A stretch of 64,000 nucleotides of DNA from PMNU01 sp035479875 (GCA_035479875.1 DATIIH010000001.1:1-64000), one strand, 5' to 3'; numbered from the stretch's first letter, positions 41,640-51,033 are shown. A program made the numbers and translations. The notes: generated by a model not told the origin, from the sequence alone.

Positions 41640-42224
41640 TTAGCGCTTGGCTTTGAGCGCCTGTTTGATGCGCTCTTCGGTAGATAACTCTTTGTCTACA
41701 CCGGCCAGGGCTTTGGCGGCATCCTGGGCTGAGTAACCGAGGGCTACCAAGGCTTCGGCGGCTTCATCTTGTGTAATGGCGTGCTCCGATTGCAGCATGC
41801 CGGTGGCCGCCAAATCGACACCTTCAAGGCCCACCTTATCTTTAAGGTCCACCACAATCCGTTCGGCCACGCGCTTGCCCACGCCGCTAGCCTGCTGGAT
41901 AAATTTGAGATCACCACCAGCGATGGCAGTGCGCACCGCTTGGGTCGTGCCGATGCTAAGTACGCTGAGTGCCATCTTGGGTCCCACGCCGTTAACGCCC
42001 AGCAGCTGCTCGAACAGGGCCTTGGTGTCTGGGTTCAAAAAACCATACAAATCATAGGCGGCCTCGCGGATGTGCTCATATACATACAGCTTGGCCAAGT
42101 CGCCGCTGCCCAGTCGGCCGTAATCTTCATTAGTTACCAATAGGCCGTAACCTACGCCACTGACGTCCAGAATAACTTCATCTATCGTTTTTTCGGCCAC
42201 CATGCCAGTAAGCTGTGCAATCAT
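41640..42224 (-). CDS. ruvA: RuvA, Holliday junction binding protein
   Basis: 194 aa. Domains: OB-fold (residues 1-62, IAQLTGMVAEKTIDEVILDVSGVGYGLLV), two HhH motifs (LLGVNGVGPKMALSVLS and ASGVGKRVAERIVVDLKDK) and a C-terminal UBA-like domain (EAAEALVALGYS). RuvA tetramers bind the junction and load RuvB. It is separated from ruvC by a hypothetical gene and from ruvB by 26 nt. Confidence 0.96.
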   Translation of the reverse strand: MIAQLTGMVAEKTIDEVILDVSGVGYGLLVTNEDYGRLGSGDLAKLYVYEHIREAAYDLYGFLNPDTKALFEQLLGVNGVGPKMALSVLSIGTTQAVRTAIAGGDLKFIQQASGVGKRVAERIVVDLKDKVGLEGVDLAATGMLQSEHAITQDEAAEALVALGYSAQDAAKALAGVDKELSTEERIKQALKAKR

Positions 42225-42248
42225 GTGCAGTTATTATGACATACGGCC

Positions 42249-42830
42249 CTAGGCAGCGCTAATCTGGCTGGCCGCACGTAGCCGTCGCCTTTCTGCAAGG
42301 CGAGCATGCTTACCAAGCACCTGGTTTACCTGCCCGAGTGCAGCAACTGCAAAAGGCGTTCTCGCGTCGAGTTGTGGCGGGGTAAAAACATTTATATGCT
42401 TAGTGGTACTAAATAGCTCGGGTGCGTACGAGTCTTCTCCCGGTGGCACAGCATAGATAGAGAGGTTGGTAAACTTCAGATCGTTCTCGTCGACTCCTGA
42501 TTCATATCTGGTCAGGACCCGTAACTGGGCTGGACGAAACTTTAGCGAAAATAATCTGACACTGAGCGTTAGTGAGTTGCGGCTTACTGCGACGCGCGGC
42601 CGCGCGAGGTCGTCTGCAAATTGGGCGAGCGCGCCGGGCCGATCCATGAACATGTGCTGCAGACCAAACAGTGCCACCACCGGTTCGGCGTCGAATCGAT
42701 AGGGACCCCCCGCACAGCGTAATTCTTTAGAGCAGTCCGGCACCACCAGCTGGCCTATTGATGCATGTAGTTCGAACAACTCATCGTACAAATCGGGTTG
42801 TGGTGGACCCGGCTCGGTTACACCAGTCAT
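42249..42830 (-). CDS. Hypothetical protein between ruvC and ruvA
   Basis: 193 aa, soluble. No known motif. Has a Pro-rich start (EPGPPQPDLYDELFELHA), the stretch VALFGLQHMF near 50, RNSLTLSVRLFSLKF near 85 and a basic C-terminus. CATAGT ends 6 nt before the ATG, again leaderless-like. It interrupts the usual ruvC-ruvA-ruvB order. Confidence 0.55.
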   Translation of the reverse strand: MTGVTEPGPPQPDLYDELFELHASIGQLVVPDCSKELRCAGGPYRFDAEPVVALFGLQHMFMDRPGALAQFADDLARPRVAVSRNSLTLSVRLFSLKFRPAQLRVLTRYESGVDENDLKFTNLSIYAVPPGEDSYAPELFSTTKHINVFTPPQLDARTPFAVAALGQVNQVLGKHARLAERRRLRAASQISAA

Positions 42831-42856
42831 GGCTACACTATGACATAAGGAGACAA

Positions 42857-43333
42857 TTAGGCAAGGTGTGCTGCGGCGGCGTGGGTAAGGGCGGCGGCCA
42901 GAGCATCGGCGGCGTCGTCGGGCTTGGGTACTTCTTTGAGCTGGAGCAACACGCGCACCATTTCTTGCATCTGTTTTTTGTCGGCTTTGCCGTAGCCGGT
43001 GATGGCTTGTTTGATTTGCATAGGCGTGTATTCGAACAGCTGGAGGCCGGCCTGCATGCCCGTAAGTAACACCACGCCGCGGGCTTGGGCCACCGTCATG
43101 GCGGTGGTGACATTGCGGGCAAAAAACAGTTTTTCGACGGCCATGATCTCTGGCTTAGTGGCAGCGATGATGTCGGTTAGCTCCTCGTAGATGGTGAGCA
43201 GCCGCACGGCGTCGTCTTCGTGCACCGGTGTACGGATAACGCCGGCGTCCACCAATTGTGTTTTGCGGCCAGATATGTCAATCACGCCAAAACCGAGAAT
43301 ACCGGTGCCGGGGTCGATACCGATAATTCTCAT
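42857..43333 (-). CDS. ruvC: RuvC, Holliday junction endonuclease
   Basis: 158 aa. Catalytic acidic residues are in place: Asp7 (GIDPGTGILGFGV), Glu66 (MAVEKLFFARN), Asp138 and Asp141 (KPDDAADALAAALTHA). It resolves Holliday junctions made by RecA and moved by RuvAB. Confidence 0.96.
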   Translation of the reverse strand: MRIIGIDPGTGILGFGVIDISGRKTQLVDAGVIRTPVHEDDAVRLLTIYEELTDIIAATKPEIMAVEKLFFARNVTTAMTVAQARGVVLLTGMQAGLQLFEYTPMQIKQAITGYGKADKKQMQEMVRVLLQLKEVPKPDDAADALAAALTHAAAAHLA

Positions 43334-43341
43334 GACATTAC

Positions 43342-43938
43342 CTAGGCGCTCCTATAGGCATTGAGGCTGTGGACAAACTCTACGTCAAGGGGCTCACCTA
43401 AAGCCGAGGCTGCAGCGTTAATGACTCCGTTGCCAACGGTGGCAATTGCTTCGGCGATTCGGGCGGTAGTTATCTCCTGGTCCCTTAACGTGCCGAGCTG
43501 GTCGTGAAATGCATGCGCCATGGCGTCCATTGGCGGACCAGTCACCGCATCACGTACCCGCGGGGACGGTATCTGCAATTGCAGTGCCCTAACGAACGGC
43601 GACGAGCCATGCACATCTCTACGCCGCCAGCTAGCAGCACGTAGGCTGTCTCGTTTATGAGTGATTAAGGTCCGCGGTAACACATCAGCCAGTGCGTAAA
43701 TAGTTACCCCTTGCGCACGCTTAAGCTCAGTGGCATTGGCGCGTGGATCCAACTCGCGGCGTGCAGGCACGATCGGGCGGTCGCCACGGCTGCACACCAA
43801 CAGGCCGGTTAGCGTTAAGGCTAGACTACCGGCCAGCTCAGCTGCCAAGAGATCAGCTGGTGTGGATTCTGGGCTACCGGCTGGCCGCCTGAATCGGGAC
43901 TGTAAAAAATAGACTGCTGGGGGTTTGCGTTCGCTCAT
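43342..43938 (-). CDS. Hypothetical protein downstream of yebC
   Basis: 198 aa. The ATG at 43938 is used: TATACT (43945-43950) ends 6 nt upstream, and the longer open frame would run inside yebC. Arg-rich N-terminus (YFLQSRFRRPAG), LALTLTGLLVCSRGDRP near 38 and RTLITHKRDSLRAASWRRRD near 95. The C-terminal third is helical (ARIAEAIATVGNGVINAA). I do not recognise the family. It lies between yebC and ruvC and may be co-transcribed with ruvC. Confidence 0.55.
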   Translation of the reverse strand: MSERKPPAVYFLQSRFRRPAGSPESTPADLLAAELAGSLALTLTGLLVCSRGDRPIVPARRELDPRANATELKRAQGVTIYALADVLPRTLITHKRDSLRAASWRRRDVHGSSPFVRALQLQIPSPRVRDAVTGPPMDAMAHAFHDQLGTLRDQEITTARIAEAIATVGNGVINAAASALGEPLDVEFVHSLNAYRSA

Positions 43939-43944
43939 ACTGTA

Positions 43945-43950
43945 AGTATA
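43945..43950 (-). promoter_or_regulatory. -10 box, leaderless-type
   Basis: TATACT ends 6 nt before the ATG at 43938. Confidence 0.5.
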
Positions 43951-43960
43951 GCCGTTGTCG

Positions 43961-44683
43961 CTACAAGAGCTCCTCCGGAATGTCGAAGTTAACGTGAGTA
44001 TTGGTGACATCGTCGATGTCATCGAGCGCGTCCATGAGGCGCATGATTTTGCCGGCGGTGTCTTTGTCGGTAACTTCGATGGTGGTGTTGGGCACGTAGG
44101 TGAGTTCGGCTTCTTTGATGTCGAGCCCGGCCTCACGCAGGTTATCGCGGACTTTGGCGAGCTCTTTGGCGTCGGTGTATATAACACTTTCGTTACCCTC
44201 TTCTTGGACGTCTTCGGCGCCAGCGTCGAGAGCCTGCAGCATGAGGTCATCACCTGTGCCGGTAACGCGAATCATGCCTTTTTGGTCAAATTGGAAGGCA
44301 ACCGCGCCCTTTTCGGCGATGTTGCCGCCGTGTTTAGAAAACGCCAAGCGGACTTCTGGGTACGTGCGGTTTAAGTTGTCGGTGGCGCACTCTACCAGAA
44401 TGGCGACGCCGCCGGGGCCGTAGCCTTCATACAAAACCTCTTGCAGTTGAGCGGCGTTTTTGTCGGCTACGCGTTGGATGGCGCGCTCGATATTAGCCAG
44501 TGGCATATTGGCACCTTTGGCTTTATCGATAGCCAAACGGAGAGTAAAGTTGGTGCTCGGATCTGTGCCGGCACGTGCAGCCATAGCAATGGCGTTGCCC
44601 AGTTTGGTAAATACCGCGCCGCGGGCGGCGTCTTTGGCGCCCTTTTCGCGTTTAATGGTCGACCATTTGCTGTGTCCGCTCAA
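43961..44683 (-). CDS. yebC: YebC/TACO1 family protein
   Basis: 240 aa from a TTG start (SGHSKWSTIKREKGAKDAARG). GAAGGAG lies 7 nt upstream, which supports TTG. YEGYGPGGVAILVECATDNLNRT near 88 and FSKHGGNIAEKGAVAFQF near 112 are the family signature. YebC proteins help ribosomes through difficult sequences such as polyproline, and some act as transcription regulators. The yebC-ruvC-ruvA-ruvB cluster is common in bacteria. Confidence 0.95.
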   Translation of the reverse strand: MSGHSKWSTIKREKGAKDAARGAVFTKLGNAIAMAARAGTDPSTNFTLRLAIDKAKGANMPLANIERAIQRVADKNAAQLQEVLYEGYGPGGVAILVECATDNLNRTYPEVRLAFSKHGGNIAEKGAVAFQFDQKGMIRVTGTGDDLMLQALDAGAEDVQEEGNESVIYTDAKELAKVRDNLREAGLDIKEAELTYVPNTTIEVTDKDTAGKIMRLMDALDDIDDVTNTHVNFDIPEELL

Positions 44684-44698
44684 AACCCTACTCCTTCG

Positions 44699-46135
44699 TC
44701 ACTTCTCTGTTATTATAGCAGTTTTATGGTGTAGGATGAAGACTAATAGTAGCACCAGAGCATAGGCGCCCAAGAGCCAAGCCAATGTAAAGCTAATGTT
44801 CTGTAAAAAACTGTGCGGCACACGGCTGAGCAACTGACTGGCATCAAGCATATATGTCAGCAAGCGGCGTGCCGGCCAGGCCAGCCAGCCGCATACCAAA
44901 GGCACAAACACCCCCGCCAGGCCAGCAACCAAACACAGCAGCATGGCCAGCGGCACCAATGCGGCAACGATGACATTGGCCGGTAAGCTTACGAGCGACA
45001 TCTGGCCAAAAATATAAAGCACATACGGCATAGTCATGGCCTCAGCGCATAAACTCTCGATGGCAATAGCGGCAATGAGTTTGGGCTGACGCTCGCCAAA
45101 CAAACGCTTAGTAACTAGAGGGCCGAGCACCACCACCCCAAAGAACGCCAAAAACGACAGATACCAGCTCACATTTCCCCAAATATATAGAGGGTTAGCT
45201 ACCGCAGTGGCAGCGCCAGCCACCAACAGCAAGCTGAGCGGCGGAATCGTCCGGCCGTAGTACCACGCCATGATACTTAACACGCTAATGATTGCGGCGC
45301 GCACTATCGACGGACTGCTGCCAGTAATCGCTACAAAGACAACAATGAGTAGGACGCATATTGCAGCCATTTGGTATTTACTACGACCGCCCAATAGCCG
45401 ACGAACAGCGTCAATAATAATCGTCAGGTTGTAGCCCGAGACCGCAATAATATGAGTAAGGCCGATAACGAGCAGCGTGTGCGACACGTCTGTCGGCAAG
45501 GTGCTGCGCTGGCCAATCAACAGTCCCAGCCCAAAAGAAGCCTCCGGCTCGGGCAACGCCGTTTGCAGACCGGCTGCAAATCGCCGGCGAAAGGCGTCAA
45601 TCGCTCCCGTATTACGCGTCAGTAGGATAATCCTGCCGAAGCTAATACTCCCTTGTTGCCCGCCAAATGGCGGGTATAGCTTGCCACTAACCTGCACGAG
45701 ATCGCCACGGAATACTAGAGGCGCACCAAAACCGCTGACGCTCAAAACTCCAGGCAACTCCACATTTATAGGACTAAGCATGTGCACATGGTTGAGCGTA
45801 AATGAAGTTTGCGAGTGCTTGCCATAGGTACTGTCTACCGTTGCAGTGCCCGTGAGCGTAACGTGCCGCATGCCTAAATCGTTATATGGTGCTAGGGCCC
45901 GCATCATGAGCGAGCCGCGCCACCAGCCCAGCCCAAAGCAGCATACAACAATACATATAAATAGCCCGACGCGGCGCCAACGCACCACCAAAATAGCGAA
46001 TGGCAATGCCAGTAGTAGCAAACGCGCATCACCGAGCAACCAGCTATGCGCCCAGCCGATACCACCAAACAGCGCCAAGCAACCGGCACATATGTACAGG
46101 CTGCGCGGCCACAGAATTACCTTTCGCGTTAGCAC
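44699..46135 (-). CDS. comEC: ComEC/Rec2-type DNA uptake channel, without C-terminal nuclease-like domain
   Basis: 478 aa with a GTG start; TAGAAT (46142-46147) ends 6 nt upstream. Two or three N-terminal helices, an OB-like extracytoplasmic domain (about 75-190, VTLTGTATVD...GDLVQVSGKLYPP), then the Competence domain with about eight helices and the motif GLTHIIAVSGYNLTIII near 235. Full-length ComEC is about 750 aa with a C-terminal metallo-beta-lactamase domain; the protein here ends after the membrane domain. It would carry single-stranded DNA into the cytoplasm. A CPR cell that cannot make nucleotides may use such DNA as food (inference). Confidence 0.9.
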   Translation of the reverse strand: MLTRKVILWPRSLYICAGCLALFGGIGWAHSWLLGDARLLLLALPFAILVVRWRRVGLFICIVVCCFGLGWWRGSLMMRALAPYNDLGMRHVTLTGTATVDSTYGKHSQTSFTLNHVHMLSPINVELPGVLSVSGFGAPLVFRGDLVQVSGKLYPPFGGQQGSISFGRIILLTRNTGAIDAFRRRFAAGLQTALPEPEASFGLGLLIGQRSTLPTDVSHTLLVIGLTHIIAVSGYNLTIIIDAVRRLLGGRSKYQMAAICVLLIVVFVAITGSSPSIVRAAIISVLSIMAWYYGRTIPPLSLLLVAGAATAVANPLYIWGNVSWYLSFLAFFGVVVLGPLVTKRLFGERQPKLIAAIAIESLCAEAMTMPYVLYIFGQMSLVSLPANVIVAALVPLAMLLCLVAGLAGVFVPLVCGWLAWPARRLLTYMLDASQLLSRVPHSFLQNISFTLAWLLGAYALVLLLVFILHHKTAIITEK

Positions 46136-46141
46136 GCGCGC

Positions 46142-46147
46142 ATTCTA
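46142..46147 (-). promoter_or_regulatory. -10 box, leaderless-type, for comEC
   Basis: TAGAAT ends 6 nt before the GTG at 46135. Confidence 0.45.
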
Positions 46148-46177
46148 GCGCCACTTGCCTCGAACGCATAGTGCCGT

Positions 46178-46780
46178 TTAGGCGCCGCTTTGGAACACGG
46201 TGACACTAAAGCCGGGACAACGGTGGTCGACCCAGGCGGTAGTCAGCGGCGTGGTATCGTCGGGCAAGTACAGCTGCAAGTTCACCGATGCGGCTGTACA
46301 ACTATTAGGATCGCTAAAATTCCCGGCTTGCGGGAAACCAAGTACGACGTGCGCCTGACCGCCAGAGCCCAGCGTGATGGTAGCCGGACTGTAAAGCGGA
46401 TTGTCGGTGGCGCTGCTGCCAAGCACGATACTACCGGCGTCGGTCATAGATACTGATGGGTAGCCTGCAAGCGTGCACGACGCCGCACCATTGTTGGTGA
46501 TCACGGCGTGCTTGTAGATCGTCCCTGCTGTGCCTTCTGCCGCACCCTGAGCAAGAGTCATGTCGCTCGATGCACAAGGTTTAAGAGCTGGCTTGCTAGT
46601 TGTTGTCTTGGTAGCGGGCGCATTGGCCGACGCGGTTGTACCGCTTGGATGTTTACTACCAGTGTGGTGCCTGTGCCAAACAATGTAGCCGACGCCCCCT
46701 GCTCCGATAAGAATAACGAGTACCACTAATCCGGCAACGAGCGCGTTGCCCGCTTGCCTTTTCCTCCGTGTTGACGTCAT
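46178..46780 (-). CDS. Membrane-anchored DUF4232-like protein
   Basis: 200 aa. N-terminal membrane helix (ALVAGLVVLVILIGAGGVGYIVW), a Thr/Ala/Lys-rich linker, then residues about 68-198 with CASSDMTLAQGAAEGTAGTIYKHAVITNNGAASCTLAGYPSVSM-type layout, which fits DUF4232, a domain common in actinobacterial secreted proteins. Four Cys may form two disulfides. GAGGTG lies upstream of the ATG. Role unknown; outside the membrane. Confidence 0.72.
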   Translation of the reverse strand: MTSTRRKRQAGNALVAGLVVLVILIGAGGVGYIVWHRHHTGSKHPSGTTASANAPATKTTTSKPALKPCASSDMTLAQGAAEGTAGTIYKHAVITNNGAASCTLAGYPSVSMTDAGSIVLGSSATDNPLYSPATITLGSGGQAHVVLGFPQAGNFSDPNSCTAASVNLQLYLPDDTTPLTTAWVDHRCPGFSVTVFQSGA

Positions 46781-46911
46781 ACTGACACCTCGCTTATACC
46801 TTTAATGATACACCGTCTTGCAATACGCTAGCTAACATGCCGAATTGCTACGCTTTACAAGGCATGAGGCGAGTAATACACTTATGGTTAAGATTAACTT
46901 ACAGGTTGTAC

Positions 46912-49900
46912 ATGACTAATAAAAAACTCCGAAAACTCCAAACATTCGAAAAATATTTTGTGGCCATAGCGGTGGTTGTGCTCACCGCTGGCATTTATGG
47001 GCTCTGGGCCTCGGGAGTCGGCCACCCTGGTAAGTCCAAGACTAAAGCCGATAGCTGTGCGCTTACCGCCATTTTGGTTGACCCTTGTCGCCCACTGATT
47101 GGCGCTGTCGCCGGTGGATACCCTCAAGTCTCCAGCGACGCTGTCTCGCAGCTCAACTATTTTAATAAGCGCCTTAACGACCCGAACGCGCTCACAGACC
47201 CCTCACTTTTACCGACGCTGACATACAGAATCGATGTCGCACACATGTACCACCCCCCTGGCACCAACCTATTCAGCAAAAGTAGCCTAGCCGTCATCAA
47301 CAGCAATGTTACCCCATACGACTACGTCAACTGGAAGCCGCTTCCGGCAGGCTACGCGTGGGCGGACGCTAACGGCAGTAATGCCACAGTCAACGATTAT
47401 ATAAAGGCCGGCGCAGACGCCGTTAAAGCACTTGGCTCCAAAAAGATTTTCTTAACGGTTTGGCACGAAGCCGAAAACGATGTATCCGTTCCCGATCCCG
47501 GCACTACCGCCTGCACAACATTTAAAGGCAACCAGGGCTCACCGTCCGACTATGTTGCAATGTGGCATAACGTACGAGCGATCTTTGACCAAGAGGGAGT
47601 CACCAATGTGGTGTGGGTGATGAACTACATGGGCTATTCTAACTGGAACTGCTTGGTAACCCAGATGTGGCCCGGTAACAGTTACGTTGACTGGGTAACT
47701 TTTGACCCCTACGGTAACTCGAGTGGTACATTTGCCAAAAGCGTTGGTAATCTATACAACTACTTATCTCAAAACAACGACGCTACGCACGACTTCGCAT
47801 CTAAGCCCTGGGGCTTGGCCGAGTCAGGTTACAGTAGCCCGGCCGGTAGCGCTAACTTAACGGATACCGCCGCGCTCCAATATTGGCAAGACGCGGGCAC
47901 TGCTATTACCGCTAACACCTTCCCTAAACTCAAAATGTATATGGTATACGACACCAACGCAAACACCGCCTATTCGCAGGTTGGCCTTAACCTTACCGGT
48001 GGTGTCGACACCGTTAAGCAAACCAGCTACAACAATTTTGCGGCTGCTGTCTTCGCCAAAGGCGCAAGCACCACCCCTCCTACGGATACTACCGCTCCAA
48101 CAGTCTCAGTTGCCGCACCCAGTAATGGCTCTACAGTAAGCAAAATAGTCACCATAACCGCAAATGCAAGTGACAATGTGGCAGTTACCAGTGTTAAGAT
48201 CTACGTCGACAGCACCTTAATAAAGAATGACGTTGACGGCAGTGACGGCTGGTTTAGCCAATATGACACCACGAGCATCGCCAACGGCGCACATACATTT
48301 AAGGTTGTGGCATACGATGCTGCTGGCAACAGCGCAGCAGCAACCACATCGGTTGTCGTCAGTAATGCTAGTGCACCTACTATTAACAGTTTTAGCGCCA
48401 GCCCGGTCAGCATTGCCGCAGGCGGCACCAGCACGCTCAGCTGGTCCAGTGCCAATGCCACATCCTGCGCAGTTACGCCTGGTGGCCCAACCGGCACCGG
48501 CACTTCGTGGCAGACTGGCGCGCTCAGTGCAACTACCACGTTTAAGCTTACTTGTAGCAACTCAGCAGGTAGCGTCTCTAGCTCCGCCGTTGTTACGGTA
48601 GTTCCAGCTCCGGCTATCACCAGCTTCACCGCCGTGCCCGATACGCTCCCTGTTAGCAATACCTCAACGCTCAGCTGGACCACAACCAACACGAGCACCT
48701 GTTCGATAACCCCCAACGGTCCTACCAACACTACTGCTACCTCATGGCAAACACTCGGCCTCATCGGCCCCGGGGTCAAAGTCTTTACCCTCACCTGTAG
48801 CAACGGGGTTGGCCAAAGCACCTCCAAAACTGTCAACGTCACTGTGCAGTCAGCAACCGTGCCACCCAGCAGCGTCGTACTCACTGCCAGTAGCACCGCA
48901 ATCGTTGCCGGCGGCAATGTAACGCTCCGCTGGACATCTATCGGTGGTACTAGTTGCACACTCAACCCAGGCAACTTCAAGGCTGCCGAAGGCAGTGGCT
49001 CTAAGACGATTACAAACCTGCGCAGTACCACCACGTATAAGGTCACCTGCTATAACGGTGCCGGCTCTACCACTTCTAACAGCGTAAAGGTGTCGGTAAG
49101 TGCCTCGAATCCGCCAACGCAAGCGGCACCGGTAATCACTAACTTTGTAGCCAGCCCGGCTACTATTGCAAGCGGAGGAACCAGCACGCTTACTTGGTCG
49201 GCCAGCAACGTAGTCACCGATGGTTGTAATTTGAGCCCCAGCCCACTCACGAGCGCCGCGGCCAGCGGTCAGTGGACAACACCAAAACTTGTTAGCTCCA
49301 TGTCGTACACCCTAACCTGTAAAAACGGCAGTAGCGCTACGGTTAGCAAATCAGTATCGGTAGTGGTCGCCAACTTGGTGGCCCCATCACCGCCGCCAGC
49401 AGTCACAGCCACCGCCATCGACCCAGGCGCAGGCGTAACCTCTGCGAGCGGAGCAACTACCGCAACCGTCACGGCCACAACCGGCCAAACTGTTGTCGAT
49501 ACCCAAGCAACTGGCACGGTCACCAAAGGTGCGCTCGCCACGCTATCGCCTTCCAACGTTACCGACCCAGCCAAAGTTGATTCAATCGTCAAAGTTGAAT
49601 ACTACACCGGACAAAAACTAGTATATGCTGCCACCACCGCGCCATTCGCCCTTGATACCTCAGTCCTCAAGGCAGGCACGACCTACACCATCACTCAGCG
49701 CACCTACTACAGTGACGGCAGTATGTCGCAAGTGTCGCAGCTCGTCACTATCAATGCTGCCACAGTGGCCTTCCTGGCGCAGGCCGCGTCCATACCTCTG
49801 GTTGTGAGCGTCGTTGCCGCCGTTACTGGACTATTCTTTGGAACGCGCTTCTTGCTCATCCGCCAAGCTCGCCAAAGGGTTGAGATGCAGCATCACTTCC

Positions 49901-49956
49901 CCACCGACATCGACCTCGACTCCGACAAGCACGACGACCACACGTTCGTTGGTTAA
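46912..49956 (+). CDS. Large surface protein: GH26-like head, Ig-like repeats, membrane anchor
   Basis: 1014 aa. Residues about 15-35 are an uncleaved signal/anchor (FVAIAVVVLTAGIYGLWA). Residues about 50-385 are GH26-like, with catalytic Glu in TVWHEAEND (about 186) and in GLAESGY (about 304). Then one Ig-like domain (about 395-485) and four repeats of about 90 aa starting INSFSASP, ITSFTAVP, VVLTASST and ITNFVASP, each with STLSW-type strands. A C-terminal helix (AASIPLVVSVVAAVTGLFFGTRFLL) and an acidic tail end the protein. The ATG at 46912 is chosen as it begins the basic leader MTNKKLRKLQ. It probably binds or digests glycans on a partner cell (inference). Confidence 0.78.
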   Translation: MTNKKLRKLQTFEKYFVAIAVVVLTAGIYGLWASGVGHPGKSKTKADSCALTAILVDPCRPLIGAVAGGYPQVSSDAVSQLNYFNKRLNDPNALTDPSLLPTLTYRIDVAHMYHPPGTNLFSKSSLAVINSNVTPYDYVNWKPLPAGYAWADANGSNATVNDYIKAGADAVKALGSKKIFLTVWHEAENDVSVPDPGTTACTTFKGNQGSPSDYVAMWHNVRAIFDQEGVTNVVWVMNYMGYSNWNCLVTQMWPGNSYVDWVTFDPYGNSSGTFAKSVGNLYNYLSQNNDATHDFASKPWGLAESGYSSPAGSANLTDTAALQYWQDAGTAITANTFPKLKMYMVYDTNANTAYSQVGLNLTGGVDTVKQTSYNNFAAAVFAKGASTTPPTDTTAPTVSVAAPSNGSTVSKIVTITANASDNVAVTSVKIYVDSTLIKNDVDGSDGWFSQYDTTSIANGAHTFKVVAYDAAGNSAAATTSVVVSNASAPTINSFSASPVSIAAGGTSTLSWSSANATSCAVTPGGPTGTGTSWQTGALSATTTFKLTCSNSAGSVSSSAVVTVVPAPAITSFTAVPDTLPVSNTSTLSWTTTNTSTCSITPNGPTNTTATSWQTLGLIGPGVKVFTLTCSNGVGQSTSKTVNVTVQSATVPPSSVVLTASSTAIVAGGNVTLRWTSIGGTSCTLNPGNFKAAEGSGSKTITNLRSTTTYKVTCYNGAGSTTSNSVKVSVSASNPPTQAAPVITNFVASPATIASGGTSTLTWSASNVVTDGCNLSPSPLTSAAASGQWTTPKLVSSMSYTLTCKNGSSATVSKSVSVVVANLVAPSPPPAVTATAIDPGAGVTSASGATTATVTATTGQTVVDTQATGTVTKGALATLSPSNVTDPAKVDSIVKVEYYTGQKLVYAATTAPFALDTSVLKAGTTYTITQRTYYSDGSMSQVSQLVTINAATVAFLAQAASIPLVVSVVAAVTGLFFGTRFLLIRQARQRVEMQHHFPTDIDLDSDKHDDHTFVG

Positions 49957-49962
49957 ATCCTC

Positions 49963-49968
49963 TATACT
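49963..49968 (+). promoter_or_regulatory. -10 box, leaderless-type
   Basis: TATACT ends 8 nt before the ATG at 49977. Confidence 0.5.
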
Positions 49969-49976
49969 AAAGCAGT

Positions 49977-50630
49977 ATGCACCGCTTGCGCTTTATGCTC
50001 CTGGCATTGTCTCCCTCACAACTGAGTGCCATTGCCTGCCTATTCTTGAGCTTGTTGGCCCTAGGTGTCACTAACTGGGCGTTTGTGACGCACATACCAT
50101 TTGTAACCGACTACTTCTTTGGTGGCCAGGGCCTCGTAACTGCGCTGCAGAGCGCACCGAACAGCCTAAGTGGACTCACTCGGGCACTGTTTATCCACCT
50201 CTCCACGCGCAGCGCGTTCAGCTTCGTCTTCGTGTTCGTTATTGCCGCCACGCTGTACGCCGTGCTCTTTGCAGGCGAACAGAGCATCAACAACGTCTTT
50301 AAAACCTGGCTCGAGGTGGGAGGCGGCGCCAAGACCGCGGCGCGGCGCAAGCGCGAAGTCCTATATCGAATCGTCTTTCGCCTAGTAATAATAGCGCTAT
50401 GGCTGGGATATACACTCGTATTCGTACGGCTGCTGTTGCCGTTTTGCATTTCGGCATCACGCGTGGGCATCGCAACCATTACTGGCCGTACGGGTTGGCT
50501 CTACCTTTTGTTTGGGGTGCTGCTCTTTGCTGCGAGCCTGCATGTACACGTCATCTTCATGCGCCTCACCGCGCTCCGCTTACGGGTTTTTGGCGGTGTA
50601 GATCGGCTCATCGCCAGCAAGAGTACCTAG
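49977..50630 (+). CDS. Multi-spanning membrane protein, unknown
   Basis: 217 aa with about four helices (LSAIACLFLSLLALGVTNWAF, AFSFVFVFVIAATLYAVLF, LVIIALWLGYTLVFVRLLL, GWLYLLFGVLLFAASLHVHVIF). A basic cytoplasmic loop (KTAARRKREV) lies between the second and third. No known family. It follows the large surface protein by 20 nt and may be co-expressed with it. Confidence 0.6.
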   Translation: MHRLRFMLLALSPSQLSAIACLFLSLLALGVTNWAFVTHIPFVTDYFFGGQGLVTALQSAPNSLSGLTRALFIHLSTRSAFSFVFVFVIAATLYAVLFAGEQSINNVFKTWLEVGGGAKTAARRKREVLYRIVFRLVIIALWLGYTLVFVRLLLPFCISASRVGIATITGRTGWLYLLFGVLLFAASLHVHVIFMRLTALRLRVFGGVDRLIASKST

Positions 50631-50645
50631 AGACTCACCCGCCGC

Positions 50646-51005
50646 CTAACGCATTTTGAGTAGAGGTATGGCGAATAATGCCAACACCGCCGCGTCTACG
50701 CCGACGTTAAACCACACGCCAAGGTAAGCAGAGACGCCGGCCTCAAACACGAGCCAACCGATAAGCCCATACAGCAGCGCCTTCATCAGGTCCTTGTCAG
50801 CCCTACGGAAAGCAATGCGCCCAACAGCGAATAGCGTCAGGCCCCACCCGATCATAATTGCTCCGTACAGTCCGCTTTCCCAATCCAGTAAAACTTTTTT
50901 ATCTACAGGCAAGACACGCAGACCAAAAAAGACGTACACTAGCCCAAATAGCACTAAAATGACTGATACTACGCTAAACCATAGGGCTAATCTTTTTTGC
51001 TTCAT
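50646..51005 (-). CDS. Small four-helix membrane protein
   Basis: 119 aa, four helices (LWFSVVSVILVLFGLVYVFFG, GAIMIGWGLTLFAVGRIAF, ALLYGLIGWLVFEAGVSAYLG, AAVLALFAIPLL). No recognised family. TATAAT (51015-51020) ends 9 nt before the ATG. Convergent to the preceding gene. Confidence 0.6.
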   Translation of the reverse strand: MKQKRLALWFSVVSVILVLFGLVYVFFGLRVLPVDKKVLLDWESGLYGAIMIGWGLTLFAVGRIAFRRADKDLMKALLYGLIGWLVFEAGVSAYLGVWFNVGVDAAVLALFAIPLLKMR

Positions 51006-51033
51006 ACCAACCCCATTATAACGGAAACAAATA

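Noticed and set aside
43939..44253. Longer start for the gene downstream of yebC
   Set aside because: It would overlap yebC by about 290 bp with a Ser/Thr/Lys/Pro-rich segment typical of an off-frame translation, and a promoter sits at the shorter start.
48201..49046. 281-codon minus-strand open frame
   Set aside because: Shadow of the Thr/Ser-rich repeats of the large surface protein; Val/Leu/Pro-rich with no motif.
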